Assembly: GCA_021413735.1 (NCBI GenBank)
Contig: JAIOPV010000014.1
Span: 1-52,147 of the forward strand
Direction of reading: 5' to 3'
Length of the DNA: 52,147 nucleotides
Origin: Planctomycetota bacterium
Lineage (GTDB): Bacteria; Planctomycetota; Planctomycetia; Gemmatales; Gemmataceae
The position numbers and the translations under genes are program-made. The stretch's first letter is position 1. Every line of letters starts with the position of its first letter. Below are positions 9,847 through 20,304 of this stretch, piece after piece. The notes beneath the pieces were generated by a model. It saw only the letters and a program-made list of their open reading frames with translations. It was not told where the DNA came from and did no database searches.

Positions 9847-9958
9847 GTTCTGTCGCCCCTCCGGGGCTGCGATTTTTATTGGCACACGGTCCAGGGGTTT
9901 GCTCGCTTCGCTCGCTGCACCCCTGGCTACACTCGGTCGCCGCATCCGCGGCTACAAA
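9847..9958. repeat. Right inverted arm of the Y1 element
   Basis: Mirror partner of 9261-9372. It contains TGTC at 9851-9854 directly followed by the hairpin GCCCCTCCGGGGC, the layout expected of a Y1 transposase recognition hairpin, and a longer imperfect hairpin at about 9891-9926. Confidence 0.95.
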
Positions 9959-9973
9959 AGACACGGTCACCTC

Positions 9974-12070
9974 ATGCGTCTTCTCTCCCTCGTTGCGGTT
10001 CTGGTCCTCGCTTCCAGCGCTCGGGCGGATTTGCCGTCGCCACGGTTTGATCGCATCACCCCGCTTGGCGCGGCGGCGGGGTCGTCGGTCGAAGTTGAAG
10101 TCGCGGCTGGTGATGCCGAAGATGCCACCAAGTTACTGTTCGATCATCCCGGCATCACCGCAACACACATCAAGGATCGGAAGTTCAAGGTCACCGTCGC
10201 GGCGGATGTACCTCCGGGTACCTACGATGCCCGCCTCGTCGCGAAGCTCGGCATCACCAACCCGCGACTGTTCGCCGTGTCGAAGGGACTCACCGAAGTC
10301 GCCGAGACGCCGCCGAAAGATCCCGCCATCGGACAAGTCGTGAGCGTGAACAGCGTCATAAACGGCAGCTCGCGGCAGGGTATCGAGTCGGTGTTTCGCT
10401 TCACGGCGAAGAAAGGGCAGCGCATCGTCGCGGAGTGCTTCGCACAACGGCTCGACTCGCAGCTCGACGCCACGATGACGCTCACCGACTCCGACGGCAA
10501 GCAACTCGCCTCCAACGGCGACTACGCAGGCAAAGACCCGCTCGTCGATTTCGTCGCGCCGAAGGATGGTGATTACCTCGTCATCATGAACGATCTCTCG
10601 TTCCGTGGCGGCTTCCCATACAGACTCGTCATCACGGATCAGCCGCACGTCGAGAATGTGTTCCCACGAGTTGTACAAGCTGGCAAGAAAGCCGATCTCA
10701 CGGTCTACGGGCGAAACCTCGGCAGCAGCGCGAAGCCGTCGCCGTGGGTGGTCACCGATGTGCCATTGGATGCGATCACGGAAGCGGTCACGCCTCCCGA
10801 CGACATCCTGAAGCACGGCAGTTATCGCTTCACCGATCACCCCACGGGGCACAGCGTTCTGCCCACCGCAGCCACCTGCACACTCAACGGTTTCCAGTAT
10901 CGCGGTGTTCCGCTGCTCGTCAGTGACAGCCCGGTGACACTCGAACAGGAACCGAACGACGACCCGCTGAAACCACAGAGGATCGACCTACCCGCGGTGG
11001 TGTCCGGTCGCTTCGACAAGGAACGCGACGCCGACTGGTACGAGTTCGAGGTCCCCGAGAACGGAGCGTACAGCTTCGACGTGTACTGCGAACGCATCGC
11101 GGGCCGGGCCGACCCGTATCTCGTGGTCTTGGATGAGAAGGATGGTCGCGTCGGCGAACTCGACGACTTCGGCATTCGCATGAACGCCTTCGATGGCCAC
11201 GTGCGTGATGTCAGCGGCAGCATCAACCTCGCCGCGAAGAAGAAGTACCGCGTGCTGGTACAGGATCGCTACCGTCGCGGCGGGGCACGCTATCAGTATG
11301 TGCTCGTCATTCGTAAGCCGGTGCCGGACTTCTTCCCAGCAGTAATTCATCACCAGAACCCAGGTCCCGGCGGCACCACGCTGCGAAAGGGCGGGGCGGT
11401 GTACATGGATGTGATGATCCACAACACGGGCGGCTTCGGAGGCATGGTCACGATCACAGCGGAAGGACTGCCGAAGGGCGTGCAGATGTCGCCAGCCATC
11501 ATCAACAACGACACCCGCGGCGTGATCGTGCTGACAGCCGACAAGGACGCTGCGGAGTTCGTCGGGCCAATCAAACTCACCGCGACCGCCAAACGTGGCG
11601 ACGAAACCATCACACGAGAAGTGCGGCCATATACCCGCGTCTGGAACAGCAACGACCTGAATTCCAGCCGACCGACACGCGAGTTGGTCATTGCCGTGAG
11701 CGGAGAGAACACGCCGTTCGCGCTGATGCCTGCCGTCGAGAAGATCGAGATCGAAGCCGGCAAGAAAGCGGATGTCGTCATCGAGTGCGAACGGCTGTGG
11801 CCAGAGTTCAAAGGGGCGGTCACGCTAATTCCGCTGTCGTTCCCCAACCCGATCAAGATGAACACCGCGAGCATCGGCGAAGGCAAGAACGAAGCAACCG
11901 TGACGCTGGAAGTGCAGGCGAACGCGCGTCCGGGCGAGTATACCCTCTCCATCACGGGACAGGGACAAGTGCCATACGCGAAAGATGCGAAGGCCGCCAA
12001 GGCGAACACGCTCGTACCGCTGCCGTCGCGACCGATCACAATCGTTGTGCTGCCCGCACCCAAGAAGTAA
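9974..12070 (+). CDS. Secreted PPC-domain (pre-peptidase C-terminal) protein
   Basis: A 698-residue exported protein with a cleavable signal peptide ([18 protein letters not shown]). It contains at least two bacterial pre-peptidase C-terminal-like beta-sandwiches, at about residues 125-220 ([18 protein letters not shown] ... GDYLVIMND) and 330-445 ([20 protein letters not shown]). Further beta-rich Ig-like segments run to the C-terminus. No protease or other catalytic domain is seen, so it is probably a structural or binding protein at the cell surface. ATG 9974 lies 15 bp after the right arm of the Y1 element. The gene is in line with the flanking DUF1501 and cytochrome genes and was probably adjacent to the DUF1501 gene before the element inserted. 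Confidence 0.85.
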   Translation: MRLLSLVAVLVLASSARADLPSPRFDRITPLGAAAGSSVEVEVAAGDAEDATKLLFDHPGITATHIKDRKFKVTVAADVPPGTYDARLVAKLGITNPRLFAVSKGLTEVAETPPKDPAIGQVVSVNSVINGSSRQGIESVFRFTAKKGQRIVAECFAQRLDSQLDATMTLTDSDGKQLASNGDYAGKDPLVDFVAPKDGDYLVIMNDLSFRGGFPYRLVITDQPHVENVFPRVVQAGKKADLTVYGRNLGSSAKPSPWVVTDVPLDAITEAVTPPDDILKHGSYRFTDHPTGHSVLPTAATCTLNGFQYRGVPLLVSDSPVTLEQEPNDDPLKPQRIDLPAVVSGRFDKERDADWYEFEVPENGAYSFDVYCERIAGRADPYLVVLDEKDGRVGELDDFGIRMNAFDGHVRDVSGSINLAAKKKYRVLVQDRYRRGGARYQYVLVIRKPVPDFFPAVIHHQNPGPGGTTLRKGGAVYMDVMIHNTGGFGGMVTITAEGLPKGVQMSPAIINNDTRGVIVLTADKDAAEFVGPIKLTATAKRGDETITREVRPYTRVWNSNDLNSSRPTRELVIAVSGENTPFALMPAVEKIEIEAGKKADVVIECERLWPEFKGAVTLIPLSFPNPIKMNTASIGEGKNEATVTLEVQANARPGEYTLSITGQGQVPYAKDAKAAKANTLVPLPSRPITIVVLPAPKK

Positions 12071-12127
12071 GATAGTGCGTTCGAGTTGGAACGCTCCCTC
12101 CGGTCGCGGCTACGCGAGAGCCCCATC

Positions 12128-15100
12128 ATGTTCACACGAATTGGGTTGGTTGTCGTGGCGTTTGCGATCTCGCCGCCGTTGCAGGCCGCACCACCCGAAC
12201 CGGCACGCAAGATCGACTTCAACCGCGATGTGCGGCCGATCCTTTCCGATAACTGCTTCCACTGCCACGGGCCCGACGAAAAGACCCGCAAGGCGAAGCT
12301 GCGCCTCGACACCAAGGAAGGCATTCAGGACGCGAAGGCCGACGTGCTCGCTCGCGTCTCATCAAAGGATCCGCACGAACTGATGCCACCCGCCAAGAGC
12401 GGCAAGCAGCTCACGGCCGCACAAATCGACACGCTGAAAGCCTGGGTTTCGCAGGGGGCGACGTGGTCATCGCACTGGGCGTTCACCGCACCCGTTCGGC
12501 CCAAGCCCACGATCTGGCGTGACTCGGGCCACAACAACTGGCTGCGGAACCCCATCGACAACTTCATCATGGACGGCTTCGACCGCGAGGGATTGGAGCC
12601 GTCGCCGGAAGCCGACAAGATCACGCTGTTGCGGCGTGTGACGCTCGACCTCACGGGGGTGCCGCCAACGCCAGAGGAAGTCGATGCGTTCCTGAAGGAC
12701 ACGTCGCCGAAGGCTTACGAAACAGTGGTTGATCGGTTGCTGGCATCGCCGCGATTTGGCGAACGCATGGCGTGGCGTTGGCTCGAAGCGGCCCGCTACT
12801 CCGACACCAACGGCTACCAGACCGACGCTGGCCGCGATATGTGGCGCTGGCGAGATTGGGTGATCGAAGCGTACAACCGGAACCTGCCGTTCGATCAGTT
12901 CACGATCGAGCAGATCGCGGGCGACTTGCTGCCGAAGCCGACGCTCGATCAACGCATCGCGACCGGCTTCAACCGCAACCACCGTGGGAATTCCGAAGGC
13001 GGCATCGTGCCTGAAGAGTATGCCGTCGAGTATGTCGCCGATCGCGTCGAGACGACCGCAACGGTGTGGCTCGGTCTCACGTTCACTTGCTGCCGCTGCC
13101 ACGATCACAAGTTCGACCCCATCTCGCAGCGCGAGTTCTATCAGCTATTCGCGTACTTCAACAACGTGCCGGAGAAGGGCCGCGCCGTGAAGTTCGGCAA
13201 CTCGCCGCCGTTCATCAAGGCCCCGACGCGGGAGGAGGAAAAGGCACTCGCTGAGTTCGACGCGAGGGTGCGGGAAGCTGAGAAGCGGGTCGCGGAGGTA
13301 CAGGACTTGGTGCCGAAAGCACAAGCAGAGTGGGAGAAGGCAGCCGACCCAACGAAGCTGGAAGAGTGGTGGCCGAGACAACGCGGCAGTCACGCCGTTG
13401 TCGCGCTCGGCAAGGCCACGGAGTTTGACGGGAAGCATCTCGTGGATGCGGGCGACCTCGGCAATGGCGGGTTCGATGACCCCTTCACGCTGGCGTGCCG
13501 CATCAAGCCGCGCACAGCGAACGGAGCGATTCTTTCCCGCACGCCCGAGAAACCACAGGCCGACGGCTACAGCGTCCATCTCGTGAACGGAAAGGTGCAG
13601 GTTCACCTCACGAAACGCTGGCTCGACGACGCATTGCGGGTCGAGACGCTAGAGGCTCTGCCGTTGAACCAATGGTCGCACATCGCCGTGACCTATGATG
13701 CCTCACGGTCCGCTGCCGGCACCATAGTCTACATCGACGGCGTCGAGGCCAAGACCCGCGTTCTGCTGGACGAACTCAATCAGTCGTTCGACACCAAAGA
13801 ACCCTTCCGCATCGGCTCGGGCGGCGGCCCGGACAGTCGCTTCAACGGCACAATCGACGACGTGTGGATTTACAATGTCGCGCTCGAACCTGCTGAAGTC
13901 CGGCTCGTCGCGGTGGCGGAATCGGTTGCCGCCATCCTGCGGAAGCCCGCAGCGAAGCGCACGGCACCCGAGGCAGATAAACTGCGAGCGTACTTCATTG
14001 ACATCGCCGCTCCAGGTGACATCCGCAAGGCGTATGATGCACTCCGGCTGTATCACAACGAGCGACGAAATTACTGGTCAGGAATTCAGACTGTGATGGT
14101 CATGGAGGAGATGCCGACGACGCGAGATGCCCACATCCTGATTCGCGGCGAGTACGACAAGAAAGGTCCGAAGGTGCAGCCTGGCGTGCCAGCGGCGCTG
14201 TCGCCGTTGCCGAAGGACGTGCCGAACAATCGACTCGGCTTCGCGAAATGGCTCGCATCCAAAGAGAACCCGCTGACGGCTCGCGTCGCGGTGAATCGCG
14301 CCTGGCAGATGCACTTCGGCGTCGGGCTTGTGAAGACCGCCGAAGACTTCGGCACGCAGGGAGCCTTCCCGACGCATCCCAAACTGCTCGACTGGCTCGC
14401 GGTCGAGTTCGCCACCGATTGGGACGTGAAGCGGTTGCACAAGCTCATCGTGATGTCCGCGACGTATCGGCAAGCTTCACGCATCACAAAGGAATCGCTG
14501 GTCCGAGACCCCGAGAACAAACTGCTGTCACGCTTCCCGCGGCTGCGGCTGTCGGCCGAGATGCTGCGAGATCAGGCGCTGTTCGCGAGTGGATTGCTGG
14601 TCGAGAAGCAAGGCGGTCCGAGCGTGAAGCCGTACCAACCGGCGGGCTTGTGGAAGGAGCTTTCCGGGGCCGACGACTACAAGCCCGAGCACGGCGAGAA
14701 GCTGTATCGACGCAGCCTTTACACGTACTGGAAGCGAACGTCGCCGCCGCCGGCGCTCGCAGCGTTCGATGCGTCGGGCCGCGAGACATGCTGGGTTCGC
14801 GAGAACCGCACCAACACGCCACTGCAAGCGCTCACGCTGCTGAACGAAACCGCGTTCGTGGAAGCGGCCCGAATGCTCGCTCAACGTGTGATGCTCGAAG
14901 CAAAGGAACCCGATGATCGGCTCACGCTGGCGTTCCGTCGAGTAACCGGGCGACGACCGACTTCGCGAGAGCTGGGAGTGCTTCGCAAGAGCCTCGACTT
15001 CCAGATTGCAGAGTTCCGGGCGAATCCGAAGGCTGCCGCGAAGTTGCTGGCGATTGGCGAATCGAAGCCCGATCGGAAGCTGGATTCGGTCGAACTCGCC

Positions 15101-15160
15101 GCATACTCGGCGGTGTGTAATCTGCTGCTGAACCTCGACGAAGTCGTCACGAAGGAGTGA
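12128..15160 (+). CDS. PSCyt1-DUF1549-LamG-DUF1553 secreted cytochrome-like protein
   Basis: A 1010-residue exported protein with a signal peptide (hydrophobic to about residue 21). Domains: a planctomycete cytochrome c (PSCyt1) with CFHCHGPDE at about 42-50; DUF1549 (PSCyt2) at about 140-345 with a second heme-type motif, [11 protein letters not shown], near 320-330; a short coiled segment; a LamG/concanavalin-like jelly roll at about 420-600 ([11 protein letters not shown]); and DUF1553 (PSD1) at about 700-1000. Two CxxCH motifs suggest a diheme protein outside the cytoplasm. LamG suggests carbohydrate or glycoprotein binding. ATG 12128 begins the signal peptide. The gene lies 57 bp after the PPC gene, in the same run. 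Confidence 0.93.
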   Translation: MFTRIGLVVVAFAISPPLQAAPPEPARKIDFNRDVRPILSDNCFHCHGPDEKTRKAKLRLDTKEGIQDAKADVLARVSSKDPHELMPPAKSGKQLTAAQIDTLKAWVSQGATWSSHWAFTAPVRPKPTIWRDSGHNNWLRNPIDNFIMDGFDREGLEPSPEADKITLLRRVTLDLTGVPPTPEEVDAFLKDTSPKAYETVVDRLLASPRFGERMAWRWLEAARYSDTNGYQTDAGRDMWRWRDWVIEAYNRNLPFDQFTIEQIAGDLLPKPTLDQRIATGFNRNHRGNSEGGIVPEEYAVEYVADRVETTATVWLGLTFTCCRCHDHKFDPISQREFYQLFAYFNNVPEKGRAVKFGNSPPFIKAPTREEEKALAEFDARVREAEKRVAEVQDLVPKAQAEWEKAADPTKLEEWWPRQRGSHAVVALGKATEFDGKHLVDAGDLGNGGFDDPFTLACRIKPRTANGAILSRTPEKPQADGYSVHLVNGKVQVHLTKRWLDDALRVETLEALPLNQWSHIAVTYDASRSAAGTIVYIDGVEAKTRVLLDELNQSFDTKEPFRIGSGGGPDSRFNGTIDDVWIYNVALEPAEVRLVAVAESVAAILRKPAAKRTAPEADKLRAYFIDIAAPGDIRKAYDALRLYHNERRNYWSGIQTVMVMEEMPTTRDAHILIRGEYDKKGPKVQPGVPAALSPLPKDVPNNRLGFAKWLASKENPLTARVAVNRAWQMHFGVGLVKTAEDFGTQGAFPTHPKLLDWLAVEFATDWDVKRLHKLIVMSATYRQASRITKESLVRDPENKLLSRFPRLRLSAEMLRDQALFASGLLVEKQGGPSVKPYQPAGLWKELSGADDYKPEHGEKLYRRSLYTYWKRTSPPPALAAFDASGRETCWVRENRTNTPLQALTLLNETAFVEAARMLAQRVMLEAKEPDDRLTLAFRRVTGRRPTSRELGVLRKSLDFQIAEFRANPKAAAKLLAIGESKPDRKLDSVELAAYSAVCNLLLNLDEVVTKE

Positions 15161-15174
15161 CCCCGGCTGATGCG

Positions 15175-15385
15175 GTTTTCACCCCGAAGGGGTGGGACAA
15201 CATAGCCCAGGGCAAGACGAAGGCGCCGCCCTGGGTTGCGGACCAACAACCAACTGCACCCTGAAGGGGTGCGACACAGACCGACTCGCTGTGTTTGTCG
15301 CACCCCTTCAGGGTGCAAATCATTGACCACGCGGACCCGGGGCGTTGCCCCGGGCTAAGTTGTCCCACCCCTTCGGGGTGAAAAC
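15175..15385. repeat. TGTC-hairpin palindromic array (family D, copy 1)
   Basis: About 211 bp between a cytochrome gene and a DUF1501 gene. The outer arms 15175-15200 and 15360-15385 are a perfect 26 bp inverted repeat, and inner arms 15255-15276 and 15296-15317 are a perfect 22 bp inverted repeat. Four short hairpins (CACCCCGAAGGGGTG type) each lie beside TGTC/GACA, at 15196-15199, 15273-15276, 15296-15299 and 15361-15364. A further CCCGGG-type stem occurs at about 15335-15356. Confidence 0.9.
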
Positions 15386-15424
15386 AAATGGAACCGGTGG
15401 ACACAACTCAACCGAGCATTTCCG

Positions 15425-16831
15425 ATGAACACGCACCCACGTCGAGAATTCCTCACACGCTCAGCTGTCGGGCTTGGTGCCCTCGCGTCGTTGTTCGGCG
15501 AAGGGCAAGCCCTCGAATCGGCACCGATGCCGCGCCCGCGACCCACCGCCAAGCGCGTCATCTACCTATTCCAGTCGGGTGCCCCGTCGCAGCTCGATCT
15601 GTTCGACTACAAGCCAGGGTTGAAGGATCGCTTCGCCGCAGACTTGCCCGATTCCATTCGCAAAGGTCAACGACTCACCGGCATGACCGCGACGCAGGAA
15701 TCGTTCCCGATCGCGCCGAGCAAGTACGCGTTCAAGCAGCACGGCAAGAGCGGGGCGTGGGTCAGCTCGCTGATGCCACACACGGCGGGCGTCGTCGATG
15801 ATCTCTGTTTCGTGAAGTCGGTTCACACGGAAGCGATCAACCACGACCCCGCGATCACGTTCTGCCAGACGGGAGCGCAACTCGCGGGGCGGCCGAGCAT
15901 CGGGGCGTGGGTCACTTATGGCCTCGGCAGCATGAGCAAAGACCTGCCGGCATTCGTGGTGCTCGTGTCGCAAGGGTCGGGCAACCCCGCCGACCAACCA
16001 CTGTACGACCGCCTCTGGGGAAGCGGCTTCTTGCCGTCGAGTTATCAGGGCGTGAAGTTCCGTTCGCAGGGCGACCCCGTGCTATTCCTCAAGAACCCGG
16101 ATGGCGTCAGCGATGATGGCCGGTGTCGCGTACTCGATGACCTCGCCAAGCTCAACAAGATGCGACAAGACGACACCGGTGACCCCGAAACGGAGACGCG
16201 AATTCAGCAGTACGAGATGGCGTTCCGGATGCAGTCGTCTGTGCCCGAACTCACCGATCTCTCGAAGGAAGACGCGAAGACGTTCGAGCTGTACGGCGAA
16301 GATGCTCGCAAACCTGGCACCTTCGCGGCGAACTGTCTGCTCGCTCGTCGGCTGGCGGAACGCGGCACTCGGTTCATTCAACTGTTCCATCGCGGCTGGG
16401 ATCAGCACACGAACTTGCCGAAGCAGATCGAGGGGCAGTGTCGCGACACCGACAGGGCGAGCGCGGCACTCATCACCGATCTGAAACGACGCGGCTTGCT
16501 CGAAGACACGCTCGTCGTGTGGGGCGGTGAGTTCGGTCGCACGGTGTACTGTCAGGGGAAGCTCACCGCCGAGGATTACGGCCGCGATCACCACCCGCGT
16601 TGTTTCACGGTGTGGATGGCGGGCGGCGGCGTGAAGCCCGGCATCACCTACGGCGAAACTGACGACTTCAGTTACAACATCGCCAAGGATCCCGTCGAAG
16701 TTCACGACCTGAACGCGACGCTGCTGCATTGTCTGGGCATCGACCACACCCGCCTGACGTATCGCTATCAGGGTCGCGATTTCCGCCTCACCGATGTTCA
16801 TGGCAACATCGTGAAGGGCATTCTGACGTGA
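15425..16831 (+). CDS. DUF1501 protein with Tat leader
   Basis: A 468-residue DUF1501 protein. The leader [19 protein letters not shown] is a good Tat signal. Landmarks are [64 protein letters not shown] and [19 protein letters not shown]. It belongs to the subfamily that pairs with PSCyt1/DUF1549/DUF1553 proteins such as the gene just upstream. The substrate is unknown. The gap to the previous gene is filled by the family D repeat. Confidence 0.94.
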   Translation: MNTHPRREFLTRSAVGLGALASLFGEGQALESAPMPRPRPTAKRVIYLFQSGAPSQLDLFDYKPGLKDRFAADLPDSIRKGQRLTGMTATQESFPIAPSKYAFKQHGKSGAWVSSLMPHTAGVVDDLCFVKSVHTEAINHDPAITFCQTGAQLAGRPSIGAWVTYGLGSMSKDLPAFVVLVSQGSGNPADQPLYDRLWGSGFLPSSYQGVKFRSQGDPVLFLKNPDGVSDDGRCRVLDDLAKLNKMRQDDTGDPETETRIQQYEMAFRMQSSVPELTDLSKEDAKTFELYGEDARKPGTFAANCLLARRLAERGTRFIQLFHRGWDQHTNLPKQIEGQCRDTDRASAALITDLKRRGLLEDTLVVWGGEFGRTVYCQGKLTAEDYGRDHHPRCFTVWMAGGGVKPGITYGETDDFSYNIAKDPVEVHDLNATLLHCLGIDHTRLTYRYQGRDFRLTDVHGNIVKGILT

Positions 16832-16835
16832 TTTC

Positions 16836-16966
16836 GCCCTCTCTCCTTGCGGGAGAGGGCAGCGAGGCTTTGCGAGCGGGTGAGGGGTGAACTTTCCGAG
16901 ATGTTGAGGCTTAACCCCTCACCCGGCCGCGAAGCGCGGCTACCCTCTCCCGCAAGGGGAGAGGGC
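16836..16966. repeat. 131 bp palindromic element (family B, copy 1)
   Basis: Both ends carry the CCCTCTCC(C)CTTGCGGGAGAGGG-type hairpin in opposite orientation. Inside are two different short stems (GCGAGGCTTTGCGAGC and GGCCGCGAAGCGCGGC) and GGTGAGGGG/CCCCTCACC arms around a variable 25 bp centre. It is an inverted copy of 49045-49176. It lies between the DUF1501 and kelch genes. Confidence 0.9.
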
Positions 16967-17001
16967 AAGACAAAACACGAAACGCACGTCCCGAGGTTCC
17001 C

Positions 17002-19128
17002 GTGCTGCCGCTCCTCACCATCGCACTGCTGACGCCTGCCGCTGATCCAACTCCGCTCGCGGAACAGCCCCTCAATATCTGGGTGAAACGCTCGCCATTG
17101 GCGGGTGGTCCACCGTCGCCGGGTTCAGGCTACGAAGGCTCACTCGCCTGGGATTCCAAGCACTTGCGAGTCATTCGCTGGGCTGGTCACAACCAGGGCG
17201 GTGGCGGCGAACAGAACGCCGAGACGTGGACATTCGATCCCGTTACCGCGAAGTGGGAACTCAAGGAACCGAACACGTCGCCGCCGGGAGCGTGCTGCAA
17301 TCAGCAGAATCTGTTCGACACCGATCAGGGCCGGTTCCTCCGCTTCCCGGCGTTCAGCGGCAGTCACGGCTGGCACTGGTTTCGCGAGAACTACCTCAGC
17401 AACAGCACCGTGTGGAACTACGATCTCGCAACGAACACCTGGCGCGACCGCAGACCCGTGCCGACGCCGCGAGTGTCGCCGTTGCGGTGCGCGAGCTGGG
17501 ACAGCGATCATCAGGTTGCGGTGATCTTCGGCGGCGAAGGCAGTCGCGAGGGTACGCAGGTTTACGATCCGTACACGAACACCTGGCACCGAATGAAGCC
17601 AAAGGACGAGCCTGACCCACGCAGCGGCGGCAACATGACCTACGACCCCGTGAACAAGCTGCACGTCATGTTCGGTACGCAGTTCGACATTGACCTCGCA
17701 ACGTGGACCTATGACCTTCGCAAGAACACCTGGACCGCTCACAAACCGATGCTGGGTCCGCCAACCGACCGCAACGACCCCGTGCTCGCCTACGACGCGG
17801 CCAGCAAGCGAGTGATCGCTATGGTTCGGATACTCGACCGATTCGAGGGCAAGGAGGTTGTCGCGGGGCACGTCGAAACGTGGGCGTTCGACGCGGCGAA
17901 AATCACCTGGACGAAGCTGGACCCGAAGCGCGAGCCCGACGGCTGGAGTAACCGATCGCGTGTCATGATCGCGATGCCGGAGTTGAACGCGCTGCTGCTG
18001 GAGTCGGTGATCAACCCGTCACAGAAGGTGAAGGGCGTGGACCGCGAGCAACAAATGTGGACGTATCGCAGCGGTCAAGTGAAGCTCCCTCTGGTGCCAA
18101 CACCAGTAAACGTGCGGGTACGGACCGAGAAGGACGAGGCAATCGTGGAATGGGACCCAACGCCAGGATTGGATTACGTCGTCCACAACGGCACCGGCAG
18201 CACGCCGTGGACGGTTCAGTACAGGGCGGCCTCGTTGATGAGCCCAGGGACGAGCACATTCCGTCAGAAGTTCGACCCAAAGACTGGCATTCCTTACTTC
18301 CGAGTACAGGCGCACCGCAAAGCAGACGCGAGTGAGAACTCGCTCATCGTGCGGGCTCAGCCGCGAGTTGCTGACGATCTCGTTGCGTCGGTGATCTCGG
18401 CGAAGGAAGTGCGGCTCGCGTGGAAGCCGGTGCCCGACGCCGTGGGGTATCACGTCGAACGTGCTCCGGTCGAGGTGTTCACCGAAGATCAGATCACGCG
18501 GTTGAAGAAGGACACGGAACCGCTCGCGGAACCGAGCGTCGGCGGCATCAAAGCCATCGGCACATTCGAGCGCATCACGAAGGAGGCCGTGAAGGCCGTG
18601 ACGTTCACCGACACCGGCATCGACCTGACGAAGCTCACGAAAGTCGACGGCGAGGGCACGTTCACGCATCGCTTCGGCAAGGAACAACTCGATGACGCGG
18701 GGAAGGCGTACCGCTTCGGTGTATACGCGTATCGGGTGCGTGCGGTGAACTCGCTCGGTATTGAGGGCGGCCCGTCTGCGTGGGCGCCGACGATTCCGTC
18801 TGGCGTGCAGCATGTCTTCGCCAAGGAAGACGACACGAAGTGCCAAGTGAAATGGACCGCGAACCCGGAGGCAGGCATCAAGGGCTATCGCGTTTACCGG
18901 ATGGATGGGCCGAAGATCAACGGTGCCGGGCAGAAAGTCGTGCGAGTCACCGCTGACCCGACGAACGAGCTGAAGTGGACGGACGAGACGAAGGGGACCG
19001 ACACGAAACGCTACTGGATCGTGGCCGTGGATGCGTTGGGGCAAGAAGGGATTCCGTCGGCTCCGGCGTGGGGTTGGCGGCAGTATCGCAAAGTGTACGA
19101 GACGTTCAGCGGCGAATGGCACCAGTAA
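17002..19128 (+). CDS. Kelch-like beta-propeller with fibronectin type III-like domains
   Basis: A 708-residue protein with a short hydrophobic N-terminus (MLPLLTIALLTPAA), probably a secretion signal. Residues 30-350 hold kelch-type blades with repeated patterns such as TWTFDPVTAKWE, WNYDLATNTW, VYDPYTNTWHRM and TWTYDLRKNTW. From about 365 to the end come three FN3-like beta-sandwiches (VRLAWKPVPDAVGYHVER, AYRVRAVNSLGIEGGPSAW, IKGYRVYRMDG). No catalytic residues are recognisable, so adhesion or scaffolding outside the cell is inferred. The GTG at 17002 has CCGAGG nearby; an alternative start is not obvious. It ends the long plus-strand run and is followed by a strong hairpin terminator. Confidence 0.82.
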   Translation: MLPLLTIALLTPAADPTPLAEQPLNIWVKRSPLAGGPPSPGSGYEGSLAWDSKHLRVIRWAGHNQGGGGEQNAETWTFDPVTAKWELKEPNTSPPGACCNQQNLFDTDQGRFLRFPAFSGSHGWHWFRENYLSNSTVWNYDLATNTWRDRRPVPTPRVSPLRCASWDSDHQVAVIFGGEGSREGTQVYDPYTNTWHRMKPKDEPDPRSGGNMTYDPVNKLHVMFGTQFDIDLATWTYDLRKNTWTAHKPMLGPPTDRNDPVLAYDAASKRVIAMVRILDRFEGKEVVAGHVETWAFDAAKITWTKLDPKREPDGWSNRSRVMIAMPELNALLLESVINPSQKVKGVDREQQMWTYRSGQVKLPLVPTPVNVRVRTEKDEAIVEWDPTPGLDYVVHNGTGSTPWTVQYRAASLMSPGTSTFRQKFDPKTGIPYFRVQAHRKADASENSLIVRAQPRVADDLVASVISAKEVRLAWKPVPDAVGYHVERAPVEVFTEDQITRLKKDTEPLAEPSVGGIKAIGTFERITKEAVKAVTFTDTGIDLTKLTKVDGEGTFTHRFGKEQLDDAGKAYRFGVYAYRVRAVNSLGIEGGPSAWAPTIPSGVQHVFAKEDDTKCQVKWTANPEAGIKGYRVYRMDGPKINGAGQKVVRVTADPTNELKWTDETKGTDTKRYWIVAVDALGQEGIPSAPAWGWRQYRKVYETFSGEWHQ

Positions 19129-19132
19129 ACGC

Positions 19133-19164
19133 CGAGAGCGTGAACCACAGGGTTCACGCTCTCG
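19133..19164. terminator. Bidirectional hairpin terminator
   Basis: A perfect 14 bp stem (CGAGAGCGTGAACC and its complement) with an ACAG loop, between the convergent kelch and HEAT-repeat genes. It starts 4 bases after the kelch stop codon. Confidence 0.8.
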
Positions 19165-19180
19165 TCATTTCAAGCCGTCA

Positions 19181-20128
19181 TCATTTTTCCCAGAACATGG
19201 CCGTTTCGATTGCCACGTCGAACCACGTCGGCTCCGGCGCGATCACGACCCCAGCCTGTACCACTTCTTTCCACGTTGCCGGATCGGCGGGCAGCTTCTT
19301 CCCAGTCAGGTGAACAAGCCCTTGGTGGCTGCGGCCAATCATCGCCGTGTCTTTCTTGGTGGACTCGGCTTGCAGCACTTCGGCGAGAGCCACAACCGCC
19401 TCGGGCTGTCGGCACTTGCCCAAACCCCGCACGGCCGCCAACCTCACATCGCGATCCTCGTTGCCGTCAATCGCGACATCCGCACCAGCAACACCCGCAA
19501 TCGTCGCCAGGAACTTCGCGGCCTCGGGGCGGTTCGTTTTGCCAAGACTGTCGGCAACCCGACAGCGAATCGCCGACACCCATTCCGGCGGATAACCCGT
19601 CGGCCCCTGCTTCATGTCGAACGTTTCGACCGGCCCACCACGACGAGTCGCGGGGTTGCCTCCGCCATGCAACCCCGCCTGAATCACGCCCAAATCGTTG
19701 GGTTTCGGCGGAATGGGGTCGCCCGGCTTGCGACCGTGCGCGTTCTGGTAAGCCGACATCAGAACGCTCATCGCACGCATATCCTCGAACCGAGAAAGCG
19801 CCCCGATCGCTTCCATCCGCATCACCGGGCTGGCGTCCGTCACCGCCGCCTTCTCCAGAACCGCGAGAACGGCATCTTGATCTTCTTGCGTGCCGCCGTT
19901 GCGAATCGGTTCCTTGATTCGGCGCATGGCCGCCGCCCGCTCGTCACCATCGCGTAGCGGATCTTCTAACAACACCGCGATGGGATCTTCGGGCGTTATC
20001 ATCCGCTTGATCTGCGGACCGGGATGTTGACGGAAGCGTCGGCTCGAGATCGTGTCCCACGTTCCGGCGCATCCCACGTGAATGAGTGATGCACTGGCCA
20101 ACCACGCAAGCAGCATCGGTCGGAACAC
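19181..20128 (-). CDS. HEAT-repeat protein, probable lipoprotein
   Basis: A 315-residue protein. The N-terminus (FRPMLLAWLASASLIHVGCAG) is hydrophobic with a cysteine near residue 21, so lipid attachment is possible, although HVGC is a poor lipobox. The body has HEAT/armadillo-like helices: ASPVMRMEAIGALSRFED, VRLAAVRGLGKCRQPEAV and IRCRVADSLGKTNRPEAA. These usually mediate protein-protein contacts; no enzyme motif is seen. The GTG start at 20128 is supported by GGAGGG seven bases upstream on the coding strand. It converges with the kelch gene across a hairpin terminator. Confidence 0.8.
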   Translation of the reverse strand: MFRPMLLAWLASASLIHVGCAGTWDTISSRRFRQHPGPQIKRMITPEDPIAVLLEDPLRDGDERAAAMRRIKEPIRNGGTQEDQDAVLAVLEKAAVTDASPVMRMEAIGALSRFEDMRAMSVLMSAYQNAHGRKPGDPIPPKPNDLGVIQAGLHGGGNPATRRGGPVETFDMKQGPTGYPPEWVSAIRCRVADSLGKTNRPEAAKFLATIAGVAGADVAIDGNEDRDVRLAAVRGLGKCRQPEAVVALAEVLQAESTKKDTAMIGRSHQGLVHLTGKKLPADPATWKEVVQAGVVIAPEPTWFDVAIETAMFWEK

Positions 20129-20304
20129 ACGCCGCCCTCCGATTCACCACGCAGCGCAGCAAAGCGTGCAACGCGGGAACATCCAAAAGCCATTCGGGGA
20201 CGCGGGAATAGCGAAGTCGCCAGAAATGATCAACGCGAGATTTCGCGATTTGGCGAGCGGGGCGGCAGAAGCCGGCGAAAGTCCTCGCTCGCCAAGAATC
20301 CAAC

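Larger units (their letters stand above)
9261..9958 (+). mobile_element. 698 bp Y1-transposase element with long inverted arms
   Basis: A self-contained unit between the DUF1501 gene (ends 9240) and the PPC-domain gene (starts 9974). The outer arms 9261-9329 and 9890-9958 are 69 bp and perfectly complementary. Inner arms 9350-9372 and 9847-9869 are 23 bp and also perfect, separated from the outer arms by 20 bp on each side. Each arm contains hairpins: one with GCAGCGAGCGAAGCGAGC inside CAGGGGT/ACCCCTG, and GCCCCGGAGGGGC next to GACA. Only the transposase gene lies inside. The layout fits a REP-associated tyrosine transposase (RAYT) flanked by its hairpin substrates better than a classic IS with short terminal repeats. 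It interrupts an otherwise tightly spaced operon. Confidence 0.85.
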
